From NCBI RefSeq assembly GCF_009649845.1, contig NZ_WJIE01000002.1, forward strand, positions 248,001-312,000: a stretch of DNA of 64,000 nt, given 5' to 3'. How positions within the stretch are numbered: the first letter of the stretch is position 1; every line of letters starts with the position of its first letter. Origin of the DNA: Polyangium spumosum (lineage in GTDB: Bacteria > Myxococcota_A > Polyangia > Polyangiales > Polyangiaceae). The translations under genes were made by a program, and so were the position numbers. Shown piece by piece: positions 24,126 to 32,935 of the stretch. The notes below the pieces were generated by a model. That model saw only the letters and a program-made list of their open reading frames with translations, had not been told where the DNA came from and did no database searches.

Positions 24126-25874
24126 TCAGACGGGCCGCGGGCTTTTCCTTCGGCCACGACCCCGGAGGAGGAGCCAGGAGAGCCCGAGCGCCAGAGGGAG
24201 GCCCGAGGACGCGGGTTGTCCGGGCAGACGGCATCCACATCCGTCCCCGCTCCCGCCGCTGCTCCCGCCGCCGCCGCCGCTGCTGCCGCTGCCGCTCCCG
24301 CCGCCGCCGCCGAAATCGATCACGACCTCCGCCTTCGCCACGACGAACGGCGGCGACGCGCCGACGGATTCGTAGATGGCGAGCAGCTCCTCTCCGCTCG
24401 AATCCGTGACGTTCGCCTCGGCCAGGTGTTCGACGTATTTTCGCGTGATCGGCTGGTACAGCACCCGCGCGGAGACGACCCGCTCGCCCTTCACCCCGGC
24501 CGGCGCCGTCACCGCGAACGTCGCCTCGTCCCAGGAGCGCACACCTCCCGCGCCGTCGGCATAATCGATCTCGCCCGTCGGCGTGGTCGTGGGCGTCGGG
24601 ACAAAAGCCTTCGGCGGGATACGTGTATCCGAGAGGATCATGTCGTGCCGCGCGAGGTCCTCCCCCGGCTCGGCCGCGGATCCATTCCAGCGGCCGTGCT
24701 GCGCGCGATACACGTGCGTCGGCGGGGACGCCTCGATCTCGCCTTTCGCCGCGTCGTAGCCGCCGAGTAAAAAGGTCTCCTCGCCCGCCTCCCCGACGAG
24801 CGCGAGCGCGATCCACGCGCGGCGCCCCTCGGCATACCCCGTCGGGAATTTGTGGCCGCTCAGGTTCTCCACGCGCACCGTGATCTCGAAGGGCTCGCCG
24901 GGCGCGGCGGACGCGGGCGCGCGCTCGATCTCGACCTTCGCCGCGGCGGCGAGCGTCTCCTCCGTGCGCGCGAGGGCGAGCGCGAAGGCGTCCGAGAACG
25001 CCGCGGCGCGCGCCGGGTCCTTGGCCATGACGGCCCGGATGCCGAAGAGGTTGCCGCCAGCGAAGACGTGATCACGCGGGTCCGGGCGCAGCGGCGCGCC
25101 GGGCACGGTCGCAATGGGGGCGGGGCCCGATTTGCGGCGGGTATGGCAATCGACGCAGCTCTCTCCGCCCGCCCGGGCGAACGCGCTCTGCGCCCATTCT
25201 TCATAGGTGGTGTCGAGCGGGAAGGCGAGCGTGGTCTCGACGCCGTTCGCGTCACGCAGGCGCCTGCCGGGGTTCGTCACCTGGTGGCATTGGCCGCAAA
25301 ACGAGGAGCTCGCGAGCGCCCCGTCCTCTGCCGCGCCGTGGACGTGCGCCACGCTGTCGGCGTACGGGCCCCGTTTGTCGAGGTTGTCGTCGTAGACGAG
25401 CTGCGCGTCGCCGAGGTGATACGGCGCCTCGGGCGGGCCCGAGGGGACGGCGCGGTGGCAGGTGTCGCAGCCGACGCCTTGCATGTCGATCGCGTCGAAG
25501 GCGCTGCCGTCGGGCGGCGTCGCGTGCCCGCGGACGAATGCGATGGGAGAATGGCAACGCAAGCAAAACGTGCCCACGCCCGGCGCGTCCTGGTTCGCGA
25601 TCGCCAGCGCGGCGCGAAAGACGGGGTCGCGCGCGGCGTTGCCCATCATGGTGCCGGCCCATCCGTCGTGCGGGAGGTAGGTGCGATCGCCCGCGTGGCC
25701 GCCGCCGTGGCATAACGAGCAGCCGTCGGCCCCCTCGAACTGGCTGCCCTGGCCGAGCTCTCCGGGCTTCGTGCCCGCGAGATCCTCGAAGCCGGCGGCC
25801 GCGGGGGCCGCGATCACGAGGGGCGTGATCGCCACGGCGAACGCGGCGCGGGTGAACCCTCGGAGGTGCGGCAT
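24126..25874 (-). CDS. Multiheme cytochrome c with MYXO-CTERM anchor
   Basis: A 582-residue secreted protein. Five CxxCH sites: CSLCH, CLRCH, CDTCH, CGQCH and CVDCH, all in residues ~50-245. A middle beta domain (about 320-480) contains SGHKFPTGYAEGRRAW, found in multiheme cytochromes of the cytochrome c554-type group. The C terminus has a Gly/Ser linker, then GCGCRLPGQPA, a hydrophobic helix and RGRGRRK: the MYXO-CTERM sorting signal, processed by a myxosortase and anchored at the cell surface. It is the first gene of the reverse heme/copper operon. A surface electron-transfer role fits; acceptor or donor unknown. Confidence 0.85.
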   Translation of the reverse strand: MPHLRGFTRAAFAVAITPLVIAAPAAAGFEDLAGTKPGELGQGSQFEGADGCSLCHGGGHAGDRTYLPHDGWAGTMMGNAARDPVFRAALAIANQDAPGVGTFCLRCHSPIAFVRGHATPPDGSAFDAIDMQGVGCDTCHRAVPSGPPEAPYHLGDAQLVYDDNLDKRGPYADSVAHVHGAAEDGALASSSFCGQCHQVTNPGRRLRDANGVETTLAFPLDTTYEEWAQSAFARAGGESCVDCHTRRKSGPAPIATVPGAPLRPDPRDHVFAGGNLFGIRAVMAKDPARAAAFSDAFALALARTEETLAAAAKVEIERAPASAAPGEPFEITVRVENLSGHKFPTGYAEGRRAWIALALVGEAGEETFLLGGYDAAKGEIEASPPTHVYRAQHGRWNGSAAEPGEDLARHDMILSDTRIPPKAFVPTPTTTPTGEIDYADGAGGVRSWDEATFAVTAPAGVKGERVVSARVLYQPITRKYVEHLAEANVTDSSGEELLAIYESVGASPPFVVAKAEVVIDFGGGGGSGSGSSGGGGGSSGGSGDGCGCRLPGQPASSGLPLALGLSWLLLRGRGRRKSPRPV

Positions 25875-25918
25875 GCCGTGCTTTGTAGCACGGGCGCGGG
25901 GTGATAACGTCGCGCATC

Positions 25919-27337
25919 ATGCCTCGAGCCCGCACCACCTCGTATGCCTTGTTATCCATCCTCACGCTGGCCGGCTCGATCCTGGCCTTCGCGACCACCG
26001 AGTCGGGCTGCGCGAGCGCGACGCCGTGCGAGCTCAACAGCGACTGCATCGAGGGCGCGTGTGTCGACGGCGAGTGCAAGCGCGAGTGCGCCGACACGGA
26101 GCGCGACTGCCAGCCCGGATTCCGGTGTCATGCCGGGCAATGCTTGCCCGACGAGGGCCAGGGCGGCATGGGCGGCGGCGGAGGCATGGGCGGCGCCGGC
26201 GGCGTGGGCGGCGCCGGAGGAATGGGCGGCGCCGGAGGAATGGGCGGCGCCACGAGCGCGAGCAGCTCGTCGAGCGCGAGCGCCTCGTCGAGCAGCAGCA
26301 GCGCCTCGTCGAGCAGCAGCAGCGCCTCGAGTGGCTCCGGGGGCGGCGGCGGCGGGACGAAGGACGAGCTCGATCTTTGTGGGGCCGACGGGGAATGCGG
26401 GGCGGGGCTCACGTGCGAGCCGATGTGGAAAAACGGGCCGCAGCGCTGCACGCGCGCCTGCATCTCGGACGGCGGCTGCCCGAGCGGGATGCGCTGCAGC
26501 GCGGTGGGCGACGAGAAATATTGCACGACGAGCGACGTCGGGAAGGCGTGCGCGAACGCGGCGGCCTGCAATTTCGGCTGCCTCGAAGGGCCGGGGTATT
26601 GCACGGTGGCCTGCGCGACGGGCTCGGATTGCCCGAACGGGTATGGATGCATGCCCGTCGGCAGCCCGCCCACGAAGGTCTGCGTGAAGGCCGAGGCGTA
26701 TTGCGAATCGGGCAACACGTCGGCGTGTATCGTGCCGGCCGCGTGTGACACGAATTCGCTGCTCGTCGGGGCCTGCACGCTCGCGTGCACGACGAGCGCC
26801 GATTGCCCGCAGCGCGCCTCGCTCCTCGCGCCCTGGACCTGCTCGAGCGGCCTGTGCGCGCGGCCGCCCGACATCTACGGCCCAATGCCCGGCGGGAGCA
26901 CGCCCACGGAGTGGCATTGTGATGCGTTCGGCAAGACCATCAACCTGTGCAATGACGGGCAACACATGAACTTCCAGGCGTTCACCATCCCGCCGCCGCC
27001 CGCGGTGAACTGCGGCTCGCCCGTCACGTTCCAGGGCCAGGCGGGTGACGCGTGCGTGAATTCGTGCCGCTACCAGGGCGCCTGTCCCTTCGGCTTCGCG
27101 TGTTCGGCCGTCGGGAACATCCAGGGCGCGCGCGCCGGGCTCTGTTTGCCCACGGGCGCGGGCGAGGTGGGCGCGGCCTGCGCGAACGACACGCAATGCG
27201 TGTTCGGTTATTGCTTCGAGGGGAAATGCAGCCGCGATTGCACGGCCGACGGGGTCTGCCCGAATGGAACGACGTGCACCGCGGCCGGAGGGGTGTCGCC
27301 GAACGTGGACGGGATGCCGTTCCGGCGGTGTCTCTGA
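25919..27337 (+). CDS. Secreted Cys-rich protein with Gly and Ser repeat linkers
   Basis: A 472-residue exported protein. A signal peptide is present (TTSYALLSILTLAGSILAFA). Then come several Cys-rich modules of the 'C..dsDCp.G..C' style (PCELNSDCIEGACVDGECK, GSDCPNGYGCMP, TQCVFGYCFEGKCSRDC), common in myxobacterial surface proteins. They are split by a Gly/Met/Ala linker (repeated GGAGGMGGAGG) and a poly-Ser tract (blocks of SSSSSAS). The linkers are encoded by short tandem DNA repeats (26165-26330) and may vary in length. Start 25919 gives the signal peptide. It diverges from the heme operon (45 bp gap). The 21-bp tandem array begins 11 bp after its stop. Confidence 0.78.
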   Translation: MPRARTTSYALLSILTLAGSILAFATTESGCASATPCELNSDCIEGACVDGECKRECADTERDCQPGFRCHAGQCLPDEGQGGMGGGGGMGGAGGVGGAGGMGGAGGMGGATSASSSSSASASSSSSSASSSSSSASSGSGGGGGGTKDELDLCGADGECGAGLTCEPMWKNGPQRCTRACISDGGCPSGMRCSAVGDEKYCTTSDVGKACANAAACNFGCLEGPGYCTVACATGSDCPNGYGCMPVGSPPTKVCVKAEAYCESGNTSACIVPAACDTNSLLVGACTLACTTSADCPQRASLLAPWTCSSGLCARPPDIYGPMPGGSTPTEWHCDAFGKTINLCNDGQHMNFQAFTIPPPPAVNCGSPVTFQGQAGDACVNSCRYQGACPFGFACSAVGNIQGARAGLCLPTGAGEVGAACANDTQCVFGYCFEGKCSRDCTADGVCPNGTTCTAAGGVSPNVDGMPFRRCL

Positions 27338-27348
27338 CCGCACGGTCG

Positions 27349-27701
27349 CTCTTCACGGGTCCCTCCGCCCTCTTCACGGGTCCCTCCGCGCTCTTCACGG
27401 GTGCCTCCGCGCTCTTCACGGGTCCCTCCCCGCTCTTCACGGGTGCCTCCGCGCTCTTCACGGGTCCCTCCGCGCTCTTCACGGGTGCCTCCCCGCTCTT
27501 CACGGGTCCCTCCGCCCTCTTCACGGGTCCCTCCGCCCTCTTCACGGGTCCCTCCGCCCTCTTCACGGGTCCCTCCGCCCTCTTCACGGGTCCCTCCGCC
27601 CTCTTCACGGGTCCCTCCCCGCTCTTCACCAGCCCCTCCCCGCTCTTCGCAAGGGTCTCCCCGCTCTTCGCCAGCCTCTCCCCGCTCTTCGCCGGGGAGG
27701 G
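27349..27701 (+). repeat. 21-bp tandem repeat array, ~17 copies
   Basis: Thirteen near-identical 21-bp units (27349-27621) read CTCTTCACGGGTCCCTCC plus GCC, GCG or CCG. Three copies (3, 5, 7) have GTGCC for GTCCC. Four decayed copies follow to 27701 (CTCTTC then C/G-rich). Variation is confined to two spots in the unit. Because 21 is a multiple of three, every frame stays open (LFTGPSA in one, ALHGSLR in another), so a long reading frame here is not evidence of a protein. It fills the gap between a secreted protein and the binding-protein gene at 27762. 21 bp is close to two turns of DNA, so each unit faces the same side. Confidence 0.92.
27678..27699 (+). terminator. Hairpin at the end of the repeat array
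   Basis: CTCCCCG (27678-27684), loop CTCTTCGC, CGGGGAG (27693-27699): a 7-bp perfect stem formed by the decayed last units. No T-run follows, so it may be a weak terminator or structured leader before the gene at 27762. Confidence 0.3.
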
Positions 27702-27761
27702 CCGAAAGTTTCCGCGTCGGCTGGGCTGTGGCATGCTCGGCCACAGGAGAAGCCAAGGAAA

Positions 27762-28928
27762 ATGCTCGGACGACGTCGTTGGATGGGGACCGTGGCCGGC
27801 CTTTGTTTGCTGTCGGCGCTCGGCGCGGGGTGCGGGAAGAAGGACGGCGCGAGCCCGGCCGCCGCGAACGAGTGGAAGGTGGGCGCTTACCTCAGCCTCT
27901 CCGGCGCCGAGACGCAGTTCGGCAAGGACACGCAGGAAGGCACCGAGCTCGCCGTCGAGGAGATCAACGCGAAGGGCGGCGTGAAGGGCAAGAAGGTCCG
28001 CGTGATCTTCGAGGACGACAAGTCGAACCCGCAGGAGGCCACGAACAAGGTCCTGCAGCTCATCAACCGGGACAAGGTCGTCGCGCTGCTCGGCGAGGTC
28101 GCGTCGTCACGCTCGAAGGCCGGCGGCATCGTCGCGAACAAGAACAAGGTCCCGATGATCACGCCCTCGTCGACGAACCCGGACGTGACCAAGGTCGGCC
28201 CCTTCGTCTTCCGCGTCTGCTTCACCGACGACGTGCAAGGCCAGATGGGCGCGCGCTTCATCAAGGAGAAGCTCGGAAAAAACAAGGTCGCCGTGCTCTA
28301 CGCCTCGGACGACCTCTACTCGTCCGGCCTCGCGAACGAGTTCAAGAGCGAGGCGAAGAAGCTCGGCCTGAACGTCGTCGCCGAGAAGAGCTTCCTCAAG
28401 AGCGAGACGAACTTCACGACGTACCTGAACGAGATCAAGAGCGCCGAGCCCGAGGCGATCTACGCGCCGGTCTACTACAACGCGATGGTGCCGATCGCGC
28501 GGCAAGCAAAGGCCGCAGGCCTCGCCGGGAGCATGTTCGTCGGCGGCGACGGCTGGCACGCGGACTCGCTCGTGCACGACGCGGGCGAGGAGATGGAGGG
28601 CGCGTACTTCACGAACCACTTCTCCCCGGACATGCCCGCGCCGCTCTCGCAGGCGTTCGTGAAGAAGTACGTGGAGAAGTTCAAGCGCGAGCCGTCCGCG
28701 CTCGCGGCGCAAGGCTACGACGCGGCGATGCTGCTCTTCGACGCGATGGGCCGCGCGAAGGGCGACACGCCGGAGGCGATCCGCGACGCGATCGCGGAGA
28801 CGAAGGACTTCCAGGGCGCGACGGGCGCGATCACGATCAACGCCGACAGGAACGCGGACAAGCCGATCGTGATCGTGCAGATCAAGGGGAAGAAGTTCAC
28901 GTATTTCGATACGGTGAGCACGAAGTAG
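27762..28928 (+). CDS. Branched-chain amino acid-type ABC binding lipoprotein
   Basis: A 388-residue periplasmic binding protein of the LivJ/LivK class. Lipobox LGAGC with Cys24. The body has the class hallmarks WKVGAYLSLSGAETQFGKDT, VEEINAKGGVKGKKV and LGEVASSRSKAGG, with AQGYDAAMLLFDAM near the end. ATG 27762 has AAGGA four to five bases upstream. No permease or ATPase genes adjoin it. Expression may pass through the tandem repeat region upstream. Specific ligand unknown: amino acids, amides or aromatic acids all occur in the class. Confidence 0.88.
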   Translation: MLGRRRWMGTVAGLCLLSALGAGCGKKDGASPAAANEWKVGAYLSLSGAETQFGKDTQEGTELAVEEINAKGGVKGKKVRVIFEDDKSNPQEATNKVLQLINRDKVVALLGEVASSRSKAGGIVANKNKVPMITPSSTNPDVTKVGPFVFRVCFTDDVQGQMGARFIKEKLGKNKVAVLYASDDLYSSGLANEFKSEAKKLGLNVVAEKSFLKSETNFTTYLNEIKSAEPEAIYAPVYYNAMVPIARQAKAAGLAGSMFVGGDGWHADSLVHDAGEEMEGAYFTNHFSPDMPAPLSQAFVKKYVEKFKREPSALAAQGYDAAMLLFDAMGRAKGDTPEAIRDAIAETKDFQGATGAITINADRNADKPIVIVQIKGKKFTYFDTVSTK

Positions 28929-28936
28929 AGGTTTCC

Positions 28937-30853
28937 CTAGCTCGCCAGCACGACTCCACGCGCGCCGGCCCGCACGGCCTCCTCCTCGGCGAGGGCCTCC
29001 TCTTCGGCGCGTGTGTCTTCGTCCTTCACGGCTTCGAGGGGTGTCTCTTCGCTCGTCCGTTCGAGCGCGGTGAGCGCGCCCGGCGCGAAGGTCTCCATCC
29101 AGCGGCGCAGCGGCGCGTAGGTGCGGAGCTCGCGCTTGAGCCGCGGGATCTCCCCGGCGCCGGCGGTCTCGGGGCTCGTCGCGGCGCGCACGGTGTCCAC
29201 GAGCATCTCGTCGCGCGAGGAGAGCGGCAGGTCGAGGCCAGCCCGCGCGACGAGGTCGGCGGCGCCCTGGAGGTCGCCCTGTCGCACGAGCGAGAGCAAG
29301 CGGACGCGGAAGAGGGCGCGGCTCTTGTAAGGGTAGGCCGGCGGGAGCGAGGCGAGCTCGGCAGAGGCCTCGGCGTGGCGATCCATGGCCGCGAGCAAGA
29401 AGGCGCGCTCGCTGACGAGGTCCGGCAGGAGGATGTCGGAGGCCGAGATACGCATGGCGTACCTCGAGAGGCGCGCGAGGCCACGATCGCAGTGCTCGAG
29501 GGCCTTCGTGAGGTCGGTCCTCTGCTCGGCGAGCGTCGCGAGCGCGAGGTGCGCCTGGGCCGCGTTGAGGTCGAGCCGGATCTTCGTGAGGCCCTCGAGG
29601 ACCTCGGCGCCCTCGTCGAACTTGCCCTGGCCGACGAGGTTGAGCCCGCGCAGGAGCGCCTTCGTGTGGCGGCGGTTCTCGAGGAGGTTCCTCGCGAAGA
29701 GGCCAACGAGGACGACGAGGAAGAGCGCCGGGAACGCGGACATGAGCGTGGGCGCCGCTTCGCTGAGGCCCGAAGGAGGAGCGCCGCGGCCCGAGGCGGG
29801 CGCGGACGCGAGCGCCTGCCAGAGGACGAGGGAAAAGATGATGAGCACGGCCCAGAGCAGGACGACCCGGCCGGGCTTGGGCGCTTGTTTCACGGGCGCG
29901 GCCTTCTCGGCCGCCTTGCGCGCGGCGGAGACGGCCTTCTTCGCGTCGTCGGTGGCCTCGGGCTCGGGCAGCTCGGCGGTCCTGTCGGGCCGCGCGCCGC
30001 TCGCCTCGACGAAGGGCGCCGCCTCGGGGACGACGGCCGCGATCCAGTCGGCGAGCGGCGGCTCTTCGCTGCCCTCGTCGCGCTTCGCGCCCTTGCGATA
30101 CACGCTCGTGGCGGTGGCCTCGAGCATCCGCTGGAAGGCGCGGACGATCGCGCGCTCGCGGCGATCGGTGCTGTCGAAGAGCAACTCGTGGTGCGTGACG
30201 AGGTGCTCGCGGAGCGCCTCGCGATCACCCGATCGTTCGAGCAGGATGCTCTCGGCGAGGGCGATACGCCCGAGGGACTGCGGCAGGGCGTCGGGGCTCT
30301 CGCGCACGGCCTCGATGTCGGCGCGCGCGCCCTCCCGCTCGCCGCTCGCCGCGCGCAGGAACGCGCGGATGGCGCGCGCGTTCACGATCTGCATCCTGGT
30401 CTGCGCACGATAGAAGAGGCCGAGCGGGGTCGCGATGGCGCGATCGATGTGGGCGATCGCGGCCGGGAGGTCGCCGCGGCGCATCGCGATGAGGCCCCGC
30501 TGCACGGCGGCGACACTCACGACGAGCGGGTGCGGCCGGCCCTGCTCGGCGATGTCGAGGTAACCCTCGGCCTCGGCGAGGCGGCCGCGGTTGATGAGGT
30601 CGAAGGAGGTGTTGACGATCGGGATACGCGCGCCGATCCGAAGGCCCACGCCCGCGAGGACGCCGAGCAGCGCGCCGAGCCAGGCGAAGACGGGGCCGAT
30701 GCCCAGGAGGAAAGGGCTCTCCACGCCGAGCAGGAAGACCTGGGCGAGGCTGGCGGCGCCGATCAGGAAGAGGAACGCGCCGACGGCGACGAGCACCGTG
30801 TGGTAGCGATGGCTCGCGTGGCGGGGGAGGTTCTTCGGGGCAGGTGCGCTCAT
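28937..30853 (-). CDS. Membrane protein with TPR-like helical repeats
   Basis: A 638-residue protein. The N terminus has two or three membrane helices (LVAVGAFLFLIGAASLAQVF and FLLGIGPVFAWLGALLGVL). A first block of helix-turn-helix repeats follows (about 80-260: NRGRLAEAEGYLDIAEQGRP, RGDLPAAIAHIDRAIATPLG). Then come a Lys/Ala-rich linker, two more membrane helices (VVLLWAVLIIFSLVLW, PALFLVVLVGLFA), and a second repeat block (about 440-590: LVGQGKFDEGAEVLEGL). An acidic tail closes it. TPR-type repeats bind proteins; no enzyme motif. ATG 30853 chosen as the start of the hydrophilic leader MSAPAPKN. It converges on the binding-protein gene with 8 bp between stops. Confidence 0.78.
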   Translation of the reverse strand: MSAPAPKNLPRHASHRYHTVLVAVGAFLFLIGAASLAQVFLLGVESPFLLGIGPVFAWLGALLGVLAGVGLRIGARIPIVNTSFDLINRGRLAEAEGYLDIAEQGRPHPLVVSVAAVQRGLIAMRRGDLPAAIAHIDRAIATPLGLFYRAQTRMQIVNARAIRAFLRAASGEREGARADIEAVRESPDALPQSLGRIALAESILLERSGDREALREHLVTHHELLFDSTDRRERAIVRAFQRMLEATATSVYRKGAKRDEGSEEPPLADWIAAVVPEAAPFVEASGARPDRTAELPEPEATDDAKKAVSAARKAAEKAAPVKQAPKPGRVVLLWAVLIIFSLVLWQALASAPASGRGAPPSGLSEAAPTLMSAFPALFLVVLVGLFARNLLENRRHTKALLRGLNLVGQGKFDEGAEVLEGLTKIRLDLNAAQAHLALATLAEQRTDLTKALEHCDRGLARLSRYAMRISASDILLPDLVSERAFLLAAMDRHAEASAELASLPPAYPYKSRALFRVRLLSLVRQGDLQGAADLVARAGLDLPLSSRDEMLVDTVRAATSPETAGAGEIPRLKRELRTYAPLRRWMETFAPGALTALERTSEETPLEAVKDEDTRAEEEALAEEEAVRAGARGVVLAS

Positions 30854-30880
30854 CGTGACGTGGGCGCATTCTAAGGCGAG

Positions 30881-31714
30881 ATGTCCTCCGCCATGGTGAC
30901 GATCCTCGACGGCCCGCTGGGGACCGAGCTCGACGCGCGTGGGGTGCCGACGCCCGCGCCGCTCTGGAGCGCCTACGCGCTGGATCACGCGCCCGAGGTC
31001 GTCTCGACGATCCACCGGGACTACGCGGCGGCGGGCGCGACGGTGCACACGGCGAACACGTTTCGGACGAAGCGGCGGAGCGCGGGCGATCGCTGGGAGG
31101 TGCTCGCGCGGAGGGCGGTCGCGCTCGCGCGGGAGGCCGCGCCGAGGGGGCATCACGTCGCGGGGAGCGTGGCGCCGCTCGAGGATTGTTACAGGCCGGA
31201 GCGATCACCGACGAACCCTCGCCCGGAGCACCACGAGCTCTGCGAGGTGCTCGCGGACGCGGGGGTGGATCTGATCCTCTGCGAGGCGTTCCCGCACGTC
31301 GGCGAGGCGCTCGTGGCGCTGGAGGAGGGCCTCCGGACGGGTTTGCCCGTATGGGTGGCGTTCACCGCGGGGCCGGAGGCGAATTTGCTGACGCCCGAGG
31401 AGGTCGAGGCCGGCGCGCGGGAGGCCGCGGCGCGGGGCGCGAGCGCCGTGCTCGTCAATTGCACGCCCGCGACGCGGACGCTTTCGTACGTGGAAAAACT
31501 CGCGCGGGTGGGGATCCCGTTCGGCGCGTACGCCAATGCCGGCGCGATGGAGGAGGGTATTGGCTGGGGGGACGCCACGCGCGGGGCCGATGTCTACGCG
31601 GACCTCGCGGAGGCGTGGATCCGAGCGGGAGCCACGATCGTGGGGAGCTGCTGCGGGACGGGGCCCCGTCACGTCCGCGCGATCGCGGCGCGGGCGCGCG
31701 GGGTCCGCCCCTGA
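30881..31714 (+). CDS. Homocysteine S-methyltransferase family protein
   Basis: A 277-residue single-domain protein like MmuM or the Zn domain of MetH. Start VTILDGPLGTELDARG, zinc ligands in VNCTPA and the pair in VGSCCGTGP. It would transfer a methyl group from S-methylmethionine or similar to homocysteine, making methionine. The N-terminal Gly/Thr loop and the three Cys are all present, so it is likely active. ATG 30881 lies 27 bp from the divergent membrane gene start at 30853, so their promoters must overlap. It lacks the cobalamin domains of full MetH. Confidence 0.88.
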   Translation: MSSAMVTILDGPLGTELDARGVPTPAPLWSAYALDHAPEVVSTIHRDYAAAGATVHTANTFRTKRRSAGDRWEVLARRAVALAREAAPRGHHVAGSVAPLEDCYRPERSPTNPRPEHHELCEVLADAGVDLILCEAFPHVGEALVALEEGLRTGLPVWVAFTAGPEANLLTPEEVEAGAREAAARGASAVLVNCTPATRTLSYVEKLARVGIPFGAYANAGAMEEGIGWGDATRGADVYADLAEAWIRAGATIVGSCCGTGPRHVRAIAARARGVRP

Positions 31715-31739
31715 TCCGCCCGGTTCCTGCTCATCCGTT

Positions 31740-31753
31740 TGACATGATTGTCA
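31740..31753. promoter_or_regulatory. Inverted repeat before thioesterase gene
   Basis: TGACA-TGAT-TGTCA, a perfect 5-bp inverted repeat with 4-bp spacer, overlapping a TTGACA (31739-31744) that could be a -35. It ends 37 bp before ATG 31791. Candidate operator; no clear -10 at 17 bp. Confidence 0.35.
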
Positions 31754-31790
31754 TCATGGCCAAGCAAAGAGCCTCGGAGAAAGACGAACC

Positions 31791-32240
31791 ATGACGACCG
31801 AAGAGACCCCCTGGATGAAGAAGATGCGTTCGCTCCTGAAGGGCGGAGAGCCGCCGCCGATCGCCAAGCTGATCGGCTTCGAACTCGTCGACGTCGGCGA
31901 GGGCTCGGCGGTCTTCACGCTGGTGGGCGATCCGAGCCGCCACGCGAACCCGATGGGCACGATGCACGGCGGCGTGCTGGTCGACCTCGGCGACGCCGCC
32001 ATGGGGTTCGCGATGGCGAGCACGCTCGCCGCGGGCGAGAGCTTCACCACGATCGAGCTCAAGGCGAACTATTTCAAGCCGGTATGGACGGCCCGCCTGC
32101 GCGCCGAGGCGAAAATGGTGAAGCGCTCGCGAACGCTCGGTTACCTCGAATGCGACATCGTCGACGAGCAGACGGCCCTGGTATGCCGGCTGGCCAGCAC
32201 GTGCATGGTCCTGCGCGGCGACGCGGCGGCAGGGCGATGA
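31791..32240 (+). CDS. PaaI-type hotdog thioesterase
   Basis: A 149-residue hotdog-fold protein. The PaaI/YbdB core is HANPMGTMHGGVLVDLGDAA, with the usual HGG and the catalytic Asp in LGDAA. The beta strands that follow (FTTIELKANYFKPV) are typical. It hydrolyses acyl- or aryl-CoA thioesters. ATG 31791 follows AAGACGAACC; no strong Shine-Dalgarno sequence. It stands alone after the methyltransferase gene. A diiron PaaA-like protein occurs 18 kb away, but nothing ties the two. Confidence 0.88.
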   Translation: MTTEETPWMKKMRSLLKGGEPPPIAKLIGFELVDVGEGSAVFTLVGDPSRHANPMGTMHGGVLVDLGDAAMGFAMASTLAAGESFTTIELKANYFKPVWTARLRAEAKMVKRSRTLGYLECDIVDEQTALVCRLASTCMVLRGDAAAGR

Positions 32241-32330
32241 CGGAGCCCCGCCGGCGGAGCTCATTTTGGTTTGGCTTCAGGGGCTCGATCGAGGTGGGAG
32301 TGGGACGAACGTGTCACGTGGCGCGGCTCG

Positions 32331-32732
32331 TCAATCGGCGGTCTCCTCGCCCGCGCGCACGGTCTGGCCCTCCGGGGTCACGATGACCTCGAGCATCTGC
32401 CCTGCCTTGTCGATGTGGCCCTGATAGAAGACGCGGCCGTCCTTGAGGGTGTGCTTCTCGATTTTCTCGAGCTTGCCCCCCTTGGACCATTGCTGAAGGG
32501 TCTGCTGCGCCAAGCCGGGCACGCTGGCGAGCGGGACATCGACCTCCTGCCCCTCCTTGAACAGCTCCTCCATGGACCGGCCGCCGAGGTCGAGCGGCTT
32601 GGGCGTCATCTTGTCCTGGTGTTGCTGCTGCTGCTGGCCGGCGTGCTGCTGCTGCTCCTGGGCGAAGACCGAGGGCGCACACAGCCCGAGCGCGAGGCCA
32701 AAAACGACGAGGGCGCCTGATTTCCTGAGCAT
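32331..32732 (-). CDS. Small secreted Gln-rich protein
   Basis: A 133-residue exported protein: signal peptide MLRKSGALVVFGLALGLCAP to about residue 25 (cleavage after VFA). Then a Gln/His-rich stretch (QEQQQHAGQQQQQHQ) and a small domain of about 75 residues, EKHTLKDGRVFYQGHIDKAG, ending LEVIVTPEGQTV, which looks like a single PepSY-like beta-alpha-beta unit. ATG 32732 is fixed by GGAGGTGAG upstream; the frame is open further but without a start signal. Possibly an inhibitor or metal/His-binding protein. Role unknown. Confidence 0.78.
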   Translation of the reverse strand: MLRKSGALVVFGLALGLCAPSVFAQEQQQHAGQQQQQHQDKMTPKPLDLGGRSMEELFKEGQEVDVPLASVPGLAQQTLQQWSKGGKLEKIEKHTLKDGRVFYQGHIDKAGQMLEVIVTPEGQTVRAGEETAD

Positions 32733-32935
32733 GCTCTCACCTCCAAACGCGCCGATCCGCGGCGCGCCGCCCGGGACATGCGAGGAGGATGCCGAGATCA
32801 AGAGCATTTCGCGCACCCTCGCAGGAGAAGCGTGTCGCCGCTCCGGGGAGCGACAGCGCGCCGCGGCCCCCCTGAGGGATCCGTGGACCACTGAACATTT
32901 GCCAAGCTTCATGCGGTGGTTTACCCTGGCCGCGC

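Noticed and set aside
27349-27701. CRISPR-like or protein-coding reading of the 21-bp array
   Set aside because: There are no unique spacers between units, and open frames exist in every register simply because the unit is a multiple of three without stops.
27401-30874. A 1157-codon open frame on the plus strand
   Set aside because: It begins in the tandem repeats and then runs through the binding-protein gene in another frame and antisense to the TPR-like gene, without any domain.
31715-31790. A short plus-strand frame overlapping the thioesterase start
   Set aside because: It continues a shadow frame of the methyltransferase gene and has no start signal.
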